From: an uncultured bacterium
GTDB taxonomy: Bacteria; Bacillota; Clostridia; Lachnospirales; Lachnospiraceae
DNA length: 64,000 nucleotides
Assembly (NCBI GenBank): GCA_947177425.1
Contig: CAMWUN010000004.1
Location: 1 to 64,000, forward strand
Reading direction: 5' to 3'
Shown here: positions 16,598 through 23,807 of the stretch, piece by piece
Position numbering within the stretch: the first letter of the stretch is position 1
How the letters are laid out: every line of letters begins with the position of its first letter
Position numbers and translations under genes: made by a program
Notes under the pieces: generated by a model
Database searches by the model: none
The model's input: the letters and a program-made list of their open reading frames with translations, nothing else
Told to the model about the DNA's origin: nothing

Positions 16598-18940
16598 TTA
16601 TTTTAAAGGCCCAAGGGGCTTAAGAGCTTTCAATTCATCCAGTCTCCTTGCAGCGTTTTCTCTAAGGTATGGTGAAATTTCTTCAAACTGTGAGTAAGTA
16701 AGTTCATTGCCCATTTCCAGATATTTTACCAGGACTTCTTCCAGCTTGCTGCTTCCAAGGTATGGTGCACAGTCACTTATCAGTTCAAAAGAAATATTAT
16801 CCATGGCAAGCAGCATTTCTTTCAGCCCCGCTGACCCTAAATAGGGTGCACATTCACGCACTGTATCGCCGGAAACCTTTTCGCCTGCTGTCAAAAGCAG
16901 TGTTTTCAGCTTATCCCCGCCAAGATAAGGGGCTATATAAACAATAATATCGTCGCCTGGATAGCCTGCTTTTCCATTTTTTATGGCTTCCCCCAGATAA
17001 GAAGCAGATAAATCAGAATCAGAATATATGATAAGTTCTTCCAGTTCTTCACCGGTCAGGGACACGCCCTGATTTAACAGAACAGCCAGCGCCTCACTGA
17101 CCACTTCATCGTCCAGATAGTAAAGCAGTTCCATCAGTTTATCTTTATCCACCTTCCCATCCTTAATTTCTGCGGCCATCATTGCGCTTCCTTCATCATC
17201 CTCCGAATACCATATACTTTCAAACTCATTCTTCCTTAAATAAGGGAACTCTGCCCGGAGATTGCTGACTTTTGCACCCTGGCCTACAAATTTGATCACA
17301 TTCCTCCCAGCCTTTATATTCACAGAAAACGAGCCTGCTTCCCCTGTATCATTAATAACGGCCACTTCGCCGTCGGGATTTATATGGACAATCTTGAAAC
17401 GCCCGTCCTTTACCTCAAAAGCGGAATCCACCTGCAGTTCAACATCTCTTTTGGCTATAAAAATCCGCACGGAAGCAGTTCCGTTCAGGTACATCCCGTC
17501 ACACTTTATCCGCTCCCCGCCTCCTGAATACGAGTGCATATGCCACTGGTCGCTGACATCCTTTCCGGCTGTCAGATCATCATCATCATAGGCCCTCCAG
17601 GCTTCTCCCTGCTTATCCACCAGCACTGGTTTATCCAGAAAGTCGTCCAGTCCTGTATCCAGCCATCCCCCTATGGCCGCTCCCATGTCATCCCAGAAGG
17701 AAACATACTCTGCTGTAGATTCGTCCCAGAAAGCGGAATATTCATGGCCGGCATCCTTTTCTTTGGAATCTGCCGAAATCTGCACCGGCATGGCGTCTGG
17801 CTCCGCCTGCACACTGGCACAGGCCGACAAAAGTAAAATCACCCCTGACAGGCAGATGGAAACCACTGTCCGTAATCCGCCCTGCTTTTTATATTGGAGA
17901 ATCCCTTTCAGTCTCATCTTTAAGTCTTCCTTTCTCTCCAGCAACGTTGTGGAGGGGATATTCCTGTTAATATTCATGTTCTTCCGGGCAGTGTCAATCA
18001 GCACATTGCCGTATGCCTTCTTCCCTTCCCCCGTCAATGCCGCAAGCACGGCCTCGTCGCAGGAAAGTTCGCAGTCAATATTCAGCTTTATGCCAACCAG
18101 ATAGAGGACCGGATTGAACCAGTGGATACAGAGCAGCATCTGGTATGCCCACTTATACCATAAATCTTTCCTTTTCACATGAAGCAGTTCATGATGAAGT
18201 ACCATCTGCAAATCCTTCAAATCCCATGCTTCCTCAGGCAGAACTATCACAGGGCGGACAATTCCCACGGTAATAGGTACGGAAACACTTCCGCTTTTAT
18301 ATAGGGCAGGCACTTTCCTCATGCGAAGCCTCTTTGCCAGTTCCTTTGCCATATCGTTTATACCCTCATCCAAAATGGGGACACAGTCTTTTTTCATGCC
18401 GGAAGTAAAACACAGATAATTTCTCATCTTGATAAACAGGCTGATTCCTGCACCCCACAGCCAGAGGATTCCCAGCATAACGCCCCAGTCTGCGGACAGG
18501 AAAGCCCCCTGCCTGCGCCCATTCCCTGTTGAAGCCTTTGCGCCGTCCTGCCCCTGTAGTCTGCCGGATGCAGCCTCTGCCCTCTGACTGTCATTCTGCA
18601 AAAGCGGCTGTTCCTGCGGCTGATTTGGCATGCCGGCAGTTCCTTTCTCCTGCTCCTCAGGCTGCATCTGTGCAGAACCTGCCTCTTGTTCCTTTTCCGT
18701 TACCGGCACCGCTCCCACCGCCTCTTCCTGCCCGGCCGTTTCTCCCTTTATCAGCACAGCAGAGTAGTCCGTGTGGAAATAAACCGGAATCACCAGCCTT
18801 GCAATCACTAAAATCCATATATAGTAATTCCACCTCTTTGAAAAAAGTCTTCCGCTGACAGGGCGTATGCATAATATCAGCAGTCCTGTCAATGCGCCCG
18901 ATAAAGACAATGACAGCACACACATAAAAATTTGTCTCAT
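16598..18940 (-). CDS. BlaR1/MecR1-type M56 metalloprotease sensor with an unusual C-terminal domain
   Basis: Membrane zinc protease that senses an extracellular signal and inactivates its BlaI-type repressor. 780 residues. The N-terminal membrane segments (ILCIRPVSG, WNYYIWILVIARLVIPVYF) are followed by a Gln/Glu-rich loop (about 70-140). The M56 domain carries H250-E-L-L-H254 in MVLHHELLHVKRKDLW and NIDCELSCDEAVLAAL. After a further membrane segment (VVSICLSGVILLLSACA) comes a large extracellular part without a penicillin-binding domain: a beta-rich region (about 420-570) and then about 170 residues of helical repeats containing APYLGG, APYLGS, APYLGS and SPYLRE. The start was chosen at the ATG with AAGGAG 7 bases upstream. 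The cognate repressor gene lies 47 bases upstream. Confidence 0.9.
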   Translation of the reverse strand: MRQIFMCVLSLSLSGALTGLLILCIRPVSGRLFSKRWNYYIWILVIARLVIPVYFHTDYSAVLIKGETAGQEEAVGAVPVTEKEQEAGSAQMQPEEQEKGTAGMPNQPQEQPLLQNDSQRAEAASGRLQGQDGAKASTGNGRRQGAFLSADWGVMLGILWLWGAGISLFIKMRNYLCFTSGMKKDCVPILDEGINDMAKELAKRLRMRKVPALYKSGSVSVPITVGIVRPVIVLPEEAWDLKDLQMVLHHELLHVKRKDLWYKWAYQMLLCIHWFNPVLYLVGIKLNIDCELSCDEAVLAALTGEGKKAYGNVLIDTARKNMNINRNIPSTTLLERKEDLKMRLKGILQYKKQGGLRTVVSICLSGVILLLSACASVQAEPDAMPVQISADSKEKDAGHEYSAFWDESTAEYVSFWDDMGAAIGGWLDTGLDDFLDKPVLVDKQGEAWRAYDDDDLTAGKDVSDQWHMHSYSGGGERIKCDGMYLNGTASVRIFIAKRDVELQVDSAFEVKDGRFKIVHINPDGEVAVINDTGEAGSFSVNIKAGRNVIKFVGQGAKVSNLRAEFPYLRKNEFESIWYSEDDEGSAMMAAEIKDGKVDKDKLMELLYYLDDEVVSEALAVLLNQGVSLTGEELEELIIYSDSDLSASYLGEAIKNGKAGYPGDDIIVYIAPYLGGDKLKTLLLTAGEKVSGDTVRECAPYLGSAGLKEMLLAMDNISFELISDCAPYLGSSKLEEVLVKYLEMGNELTYSQFEEISPYLRENAARRLDELKALKPLGPLK

Positions 18941-18987
18941 CACATTCTCCTTCCCACAAAAAAAACGGAAACTATCTGAAAACCTGC

Positions 18988-19359
18988 TTAACAATTCTGG
19001 TTAAAATAGTCGCGCAGTTCTCTGATATCTTCCTCGGTCAGCGCCCTGCTGTTCACCAACGCCGCCGCCAGATTCCGGGAACTTCCCTTAAAGAATTTAT
19101 CCACAAAATTTTTCGTCTCTCCCCTGACGTATTCTTCACGTCCGATACTGGGAGCGTAATAATACACTTCACGCTTCTCCTGACTAATCACATTCTTCTT
19201 CAGAAGCCGCTGAATCAGGGTAAGGACTGTGGTCCTCTCCCAGCTTTTGTTCTTCCCCAGCCGCGTGCGGATCTCATTGGCATTTAAGAAATCCCCGGCT
19301 GACCACAAAACCTCAAGTATCTCCAATTCCGCATCGGAAACGGTAATTTTCTTCTCCAT
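18988..19359 (-). CDS. BlaI/MecI/CopY family repressor (first module)
   Basis: Dimeric winged-helix repressor inactivated by cleavage from the partner M56 protease. 123 residues: the winged helix (ITVSDAELEILEVLWSAGDF, SWERTTVLTLIQRLLKKNVI, REVYYYAPSIGREEYVRGE) and a helical dimerisation tail (LAAALVNSRALTEEDIRELR). The start has GGGAGGA 7 bases upstream. It sits directly upstream of the M56 sensor gene and downstream of a promoter overlapped by two 16-bp dyads, so it is very likely autoregulated. Confidence 0.93.
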   Translation of the reverse strand: MEKKITVSDAELEILEVLWSAGDFLNANEIRTRLGKNKSWERTTVLTLIQRLLKKNVISQEKREVYYYAPSIGREEYVRGETKNFVDKFFKGSSRNLAAALVNSRALTEEDIRELRDYFNQNC

Positions 19360-19397
19360 TTTCTTCCTCCCTGTCAAGTCCTCGTTACACATTCAGA

Positions 19398-19448
19398 GTC
19401 TACTTTTGTAGACATTTTAAGTTTACACCTGTAGACACCAAATGTCAA
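19398..19448 (-). promoter_or_regulatory. Promoter and two operators of the first BlaI/M56 module
   Basis: On the minus strand TTGACA (19443-19448), a 17-base spacer and TAAACT (19420-19425). One operator-like dyad, GTTTACACCTGTAGAC (19421-19436), lies between -35 and -10; the perfect palindrome GTCTACTTTTGTAGAC (19398-19413) covers the start site. The TAC...GTA core and the promoter overlap fit BlaI/MecI-type repression. Confidence 0.8.
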
Positions 19449-19468
19449 CTCTTTTCCATAAAATAAAA

Positions 19469-19801
19469 CTATTCCCTATTGTTTTCACCCCAGACGCATA
19501 GCTGGTCTAAAACGTCCATCAAAGATTTCCCTCTGTCACTTAATCGGTATTCAACCTTAGGCGGTATCTGGGGATATTCTTTTCTGATAATGAGCCGGGC
19601 TGCTTCCAGCTCCTTCAGATTATTGCTGAGAGTTTTATCCGACACATTTTTCAGATACCGTTTCAGTTCATTGAATCTTACCACCTCAAATTCCATCAGA
19701 CAGTATAGGATGACCATCTTATGCTTTCCAGAGATAAGTGACAGTGCATAGCTGAATCCTGTATCTTCAAAATTCGCCTTATCAATATAGTTCTTTATCA
19801 T
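19469..19801 (-). CDS. HxlR family winged-helix regulator
   Basis: 110-residue MarR-like transcription factor of the HxlR group. The family core is visible: GFSYALSLISGKHKMVILYC, RFNELKRYLKNVSDKTLSNN, LKELEAARLIIRKEYPQIPP and VEYRLSDRGKSLMDVLDQLC. The start has AAAGGAAAG. It is divergent from the flavin reductase gene at 19928, a common arrangement in which the HxlR protein controls the neighbouring redox enzyme. Direct repeats AATAGTAC at 19819-19826 and 19838-19845 in the shared region are candidate binding sites. Confidence 0.9.
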   Translation of the reverse strand: MIKNYIDKANFEDTGFSYALSLISGKHKMVILYCLMEFEVVRFNELKRYLKNVSDKTLSNNLKELEAARLIIRKEYPQIPPKVEYRLSDRGKSLMDVLDQLCVWGENNRE

Positions 19802-19818
19802 TTTACACTTTCCTTTAT

Positions 19819-19845
19819 AATAGTACCTTACTTTTAAAATAGTAC
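19819..19845. promoter_or_regulatory. Direct repeats, candidate HxlR operator
   Basis: AATAGTAC occurs twice, 19 bases apart, in the region between the divergent HxlR-type regulator and flavin reductase genes. The sites lie just upstream of the regulator's start codon. Confidence 0.4.
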
Positions 19846-19927
19846 TTGTATTTTTTCCATTACCATTTATAATTTTATATAAACAAACAAGTAATGTCAA
19901 TCCCATACAAGAAAAGAGGTAATTACA

Positions 19928-20494
19928 ATGAGAAAGAAACTCAACATAACAGAAGGCATTTTCCCAATGCCGGTACTAATGGTGGCAACTTACAATGAAG
20001 ATGGCAGCGTTAATGTCATGAATGCTGCATGGGGTACCATGCAGGAGAGAGGCAATGTGGCTCTCAATTTGACACAGACACACAAAACAGTAAAAAACAT
20101 CAAGGCAAGAGGCGCTTTTACGGTAAGCATTGCCGATGCCGCTCATGTAGTTGAGGCGGACTATTTTGGCGTTGAATCAGGCAACAGAGTTTCAGATAAG
20201 TTTGAGAACAGCGGTCTTACTGCAAGTAAAGCCGAAACGGTGGACGCACCGGTCATCAATGAATTTCCCCTCTGTCTTGAGTGTGAATTTATTGAATACC
20301 AGGACAATGAATATGGATGCGGGGTTATCGGCAAGGTAGTAAATGTCACGGCAGACGAGAGCGTCATGTCCGGTGACAAAATTGATATGTCTCTGGTAAA
20401 CGCTATCGCCTTTGATCCATATACCCACGGTTATTATAGAGTGACGGAAAGAGTGGGGGAAGCTTTTAAAGATGGCCTGCAGCTTAAAAAATAA
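19928..20494 (+). CDS. Flavin reductase family protein (FMN-binding split barrel)
   Basis: Probable FMN-dependent NAD(P)H:flavin oxidoreductase. 188 residues with the split-barrel pattern: PMPVLMVATYNEDGSVNVMN, AAWGTMQERGNVALNLTQTH, KTVKNIKARGAFTVSIADAA and DYFGVESGNRVSDKF. The C-terminus (IAFDPYTHGYYRV) matches the type found beside HxlR regulators. AGAGG lies 7 bases upstream of the ATG. The substrate is unknown. A second, different flavin reductase is at 36146. Confidence 0.9.
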   Translation: MRKKLNITEGIFPMPVLMVATYNEDGSVNVMNAAWGTMQERGNVALNLTQTHKTVKNIKARGAFTVSIADAAHVVEADYFGVESGNRVSDKFENSGLTASKAETVDAPVINEFPLCLECEFIEYQDNEYGCGVIGKVVNVTADESVMSGDKIDMSLVNAIAFDPYTHGYYRVTERVGEAFKDGLQLKK

Positions 20495-20595
20495 TATTCC
20501 TATGCTGTAAGCGTATTGGAAATCTGCTTTCCACAAGATATACGTCATTGTTTATGGGGGATTTGTGCAAAATCCGGTCGGGGCAGTAAACTGCA

Positions 20596-21888
20596 TTATT
20601 GTTCCCACCGCACTACATCCCCCTTTTTAATTTCCATGGTAGAAGAAATTACAACTTTGCTGTCCTTATCCAGAGTCCCTTCCTCAAGGGCCGCCCAATT
20701 CTCGTTTTTGTCAATAACTTTCACATTCATCTCATCTACGTAATATTCCTGTCCAAGAATACCTTCCCGCTCCTTCAGCACATAGACATAGTTTCTGTCC
20801 TCTTGGGTATTAAGGGCTGTTACGGGGATGCAACACTTATGTTTTTCACCGTTTTCCGACCGGGCAATGGTGCCGGAAGCGCCGGGGACCCCTGTATTTT
20901 GGGGAAGCTCTATCAAAGCTTCATATTTTTCAGGCGCCGTTCTGCTTTCAGCAAGATACCCAATCTTATCCTCCAGCGCTCTGCCCGCACCCTCTATTTT
21001 TACAGAAACTTCATCCCCCAGACTTATGTATTTCTTCTGCTCCTTATCTAACGTCACCTTCAACTGGCAGGGCAGGCTTTCGTCAGATATGAGCAGAACC
21101 GCCGTATCCGGCACCCTGTCCCCCACACCTGCAAGAATTTCTGTTATCACGCCTCCAAAGGGCGCTTTTACAATTCCCTGACTGTCCACAATCTTTTGCA
21201 GTTCCTGCATATCGGCCCAAAGGCTGGCTTTCTCCACCTGGGCCACTTCAAGGTCGGATGCTGCGTTGTCCGGCAGAAGGATGTCCTCCACTTTCCTGCC
21301 TGCCAGTTTCACCGCTTCGTCCCGCTGTGCTTTGGCGTCGGCCTCTTCGTATGCCGCGCTCTGCAGGGCATCTTTTAAGGATTCATCGCCCCCGTTTTCC
21401 TCCAAATCCTCCTGTGCCTGGCTGTAGCTTTCCGTCGCACGCCCCACCTGGGTGTCCTGTATCCGGGCGGTGGTATCGTAATCCTCTCTGGCCCGGGCAA
21501 GCTCCAGCTCCTTTTTCTGCTGTGCAATGGCCTGGTTTTCCAGAATCGCGTCAATCTGGAGGGAAACCTTGGAAATCTCAGTTCTCTTATCCTCTATCAT
21601 CTTCCCTAAATCCTCCAGGTCAATCTGAAACAGAATATCGCCTTCCTCCACTCTGTCCCCTGCATGAACCGGCATGGCGTCTATCCGGAGCCCCGGCAGA
21701 TATGTGACGGTCTTTTCCCCTCCCGCCACAACGATTCCCTCCGCTTCCACTTTATGCTCCACATACTTGGACTCCGGCTGGCATGTGCCCACCATGGGAA
21801 GCCTGTGTGCATAAATACTCCTGGAAATCACCGTGCACATCATCATTGCTATTAAAAAAACTGCAAATCCAATCATAATTTTTTTCAT
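20596..21888 (-). CDS. HlyD/MacA-like membrane fusion (adaptor) protein
   Basis: Extracellular adaptor of an exporter. 430 residues: an N-terminal membrane anchor (IMIGFAVFLIAMMMCTVISR), a first lipoyl half (VEAEGIVVAGGEKTVTYLPG, VHAGDRVEEGDILFQI), a long helical hairpin (about 105-235, Glu/Gln/Ala-rich), a second lipoyl half (GIVKAPFGGVITEILAGVGD) and C-terminal beta domains. The start is the ATG after GGAGG. Its usual partners, a MacB-type permease and ATPase, are not in the window. It follows the sugar-type permease gene by about 150 bases on the same strand and may belong to that operon. Confidence 0.87.
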   Translation of the reverse strand: MKKIMIGFAVFLIAMMMCTVISRSIYAHRLPMVGTCQPESKYVEHKVEAEGIVVAGGEKTVTYLPGLRIDAMPVHAGDRVEEGDILFQIDLEDLGKMIEDKRTEISKVSLQIDAILENQAIAQQKKELELARAREDYDTTARIQDTQVGRATESYSQAQEDLEENGGDESLKDALQSAAYEEADAKAQRDEAVKLAGRKVEDILLPDNAASDLEVAQVEKASLWADMQELQKIVDSQGIVKAPFGGVITEILAGVGDRVPDTAVLLISDESLPCQLKVTLDKEQKKYISLGDEVSVKIEGAGRALEDKIGYLAESRTAPEKYEALIELPQNTGVPGASGTIARSENGEKHKCCIPVTALNTQEDRNYVYVLKEREGILGQEYYVDEMNVKVIDKNENWAALEEGTLDKDSKVVISSTMEIKKGDVVRWEQ

Positions 21889-22042
21889 CCTAATCCTCCA
21901 TGCCGGAACATTTTGTGGGCAGGCCAAATGTCAGATCCGGCTCTGCGATTCAAATTTGTGACGCTCCGGTACAAATTATTCCCTTTTGCTGGAAAAAGCG
22001 CTTTACGGAACAGTCCCTGCCATGCGTATCAGGGGCTTCTTC

Positions 22043-22942
22043 TCACGCTTTCAGACCCGAATAGATAATCCCCTGTTCCAGATAATCCTGTCCCATTAAA
22101 AAAACAAACACCGCCGGAACCAGCGTAATCGCGCTGGCGCAGAACGCAAATCCCGCCTGTCCCCAGGTAATTTCCGGCAGATATAAGGATAGGGGCCATA
22201 AGGATTTTTCCTCCAGAAATGCCATGGGCTGTTCCATCATATTCCAGTATTCCAGAAACCCAAGCACCATGGCGGAGAGCAGGCCGCTTTTTCCAAGAGG
22301 AAGGCCGATCCTTATAAATATGGTAAGTTCTCCGGCGCCATCCACCCTTGCCGCTTCCAGCATCTGGGGCGGTATCCCCCGGAATCCACCATAGGATAAG
22401 AACACCGGGAAGGTGGAAAATACAGCCGGAAGGATAATGGCCTGATGGGTGTTGAGCAAATCCAGTCTGTTCAGCACCAGATAGCTGGAAAGCATCGTCA
22501 CCTGAAAAGGAAGGAGCATCAGCACCACATACAGGCTGAATAATATTCTGCTGCCTCTGGCCTGATATACCGCAAATCCCCATGCCGCCGGAACCGCCGC
22601 CAGAAGCTGTCCTGCCAGAATACAGCACACCAGCTTCATGGAATTCCAGAACAAAATAAAAAACTGGGGTGTAGCAAATAGCAGCTTTCCATAATTTTCA
22701 AAAGAGGGATAATCGGGTATCAGTTTCCAGCTAATAAATCCTTCCCCATTCATAAACACCGGGTTCAGATACTCTTTCATTTCCAGGGCGTCCATAAGGG
22801 CTCCTGACAAAAGGAGGGCAATAGGCAGCGCCACAAGCAGGGCGGGCAGGGAAAGGCTAAGGACCGCCAGCGCTTTTTTGAAAATTTTTATCCCTTTCCC
22901 GGCTTTATTGTTTTTTCCTGTTGTTTTTTTCATCCCATTCAT
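22043..22942 (-). CDS. ABC transporter permease, MalG (carbohydrate) type
   Basis: Inner membrane component of a binding-protein-dependent importer. 299 residues with about six membrane segments. The EAA loop that contacts the ATPase reads EAARVDGAGELTIFIRIGLP. The N-terminus is basic (KKTTGKNNKAGKGIKIFKK). It overlaps the 3' end of the MalF-type gene by 38 bases, showing translational coupling. The ligand is unknown; the MalFG family is mostly sugar-specific, but the partner binding protein is atypical. Confidence 0.9.
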   Translation of the reverse strand: MNGMKKTTGKNNKAGKGIKIFKKALAVLSLSLPALLVALPIALLLSGALMDALEMKEYLNPVFMNGEGFISWKLIPDYPSFENYGKLLFATPQFFILFWNSMKLVCCILAGQLLAAVPAAWGFAVYQARGSRILFSLYVVLMLLPFQVTMLSSYLVLNRLDLLNTHQAIILPAVFSTFPVFLSYGGFRGIPPQMLEAARVDGAGELTIFIRIGLPLGKSGLLSAMVLGFLEYWNMMEQPMAFLEEKSLWPLSLYLPEITWGQAGFAFCASAITLVPAVFVFLMGQDYLEQGIIYSGLKA

Positions 22943-23792
22943 TTCCGTCCCACAACCTCTGTAATATCAGAATAACTATCATCAAAAACCCACCTGTACA
23001 CACTGCTGCAGCCGCCATTTTGTCCAGTTCCAGATTGACAAACCAGTTGTTGAACAAATGCTGCAGCAGATAGATGCTTTTGTCGGGATAGGCCCCTGCT
23101 GTAAGATAAGCCTCCCGGTAAATCTTGAAGGAATTTAAAAAAGATAAAATCACAATGGTGTACAGGCTTCCCTTTAAATTAGGCAGGATAATATACCACA
23201 TCCTCTGCCATTTTCCTGCACCGTCCACCCTTGCCGCCTCCAGAAGGGCTGCAGGTATTGCTTTTATACCTGCCAGCCACAAAATCACCGTATATCCCAG
23301 ATTCTTCCATACATAGCTTCCCACCAGAACCCAGAAAGCCGCCGGTGTCCCCAGATAATCCCTCCGTACCTCTCCCCAAATCCCTGTCCACGTACCCAGA
23401 CCGGTGAGAAACAAATTTAAAAACCCCTGCCTGTAAAACACCATTTTCCATACCATCACAATGGTTGCCGTGGGCATGGCAAGGGGAAACAGATACACAG
23501 CCTTCATCCATCCCCTGCTCCCCAGCCCGTTCAGCAGCAACGCCGTCACAAATCCTGTCAGCACCAGCAAAGGAATACACACCAGCGTAAAGCCCATGGT
23601 GTTTTTCACCGCCAGCAGAAAAGCCTGATTGGTAAAAATAATTCCGTAGTTTTTTACTCCTGTAAACTTTCCCGTCACTGCCCCGGTAAAGGATCTTCTG
23701 ACCACATCCCCGAAGGGAAGCAGCACAAAAACCAGAATTCCCAGAAAGCCGGGGGATACAAATAAATAAAAGAATTTTCTCTTCTTCCTCAT
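22905..23792 (-). CDS. ABC transporter permease, MalF (carbohydrate) type
   Basis: First membrane component of the same importer. 295 residues: about six membrane segments (FFYLFVSPGFLGILVFVLLP at the N-terminus) and the ATPase-contact loop EAARVDGAGKWQRMWYIILP. It starts 15 bases downstream of the binding-protein gene and overlaps the MalG-type gene. The ribosome binding site is weak, suggesting coupling to the upstream gene. Confidence 0.9.
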   Translation of the reverse strand: MRKKRKFFYLFVSPGFLGILVFVLLPFGDVVRRSFTGAVTGKFTGVKNYGIIFTNQAFLLAVKNTMGFTLVCIPLLVLTGFVTALLLNGLGSRGWMKAVYLFPLAMPTATIVMVWKMVFYRQGFLNLFLTGLGTWTGIWGEVRRDYLGTPAAFWVLVGSYVWKNLGYTVILWLAGIKAIPAALLEAARVDGAGKWQRMWYIILPNLKGSLYTIVILSFLNSFKIYREAYLTAGAYPDKSIYLLQHLFNNWFVNLELDKMAAAAVCTGGFLMIVILILQRLWDGNEWDEKNNRKKQ

Positions 23793-23807
23793 ACTGCTTT
23801 CTCACTT

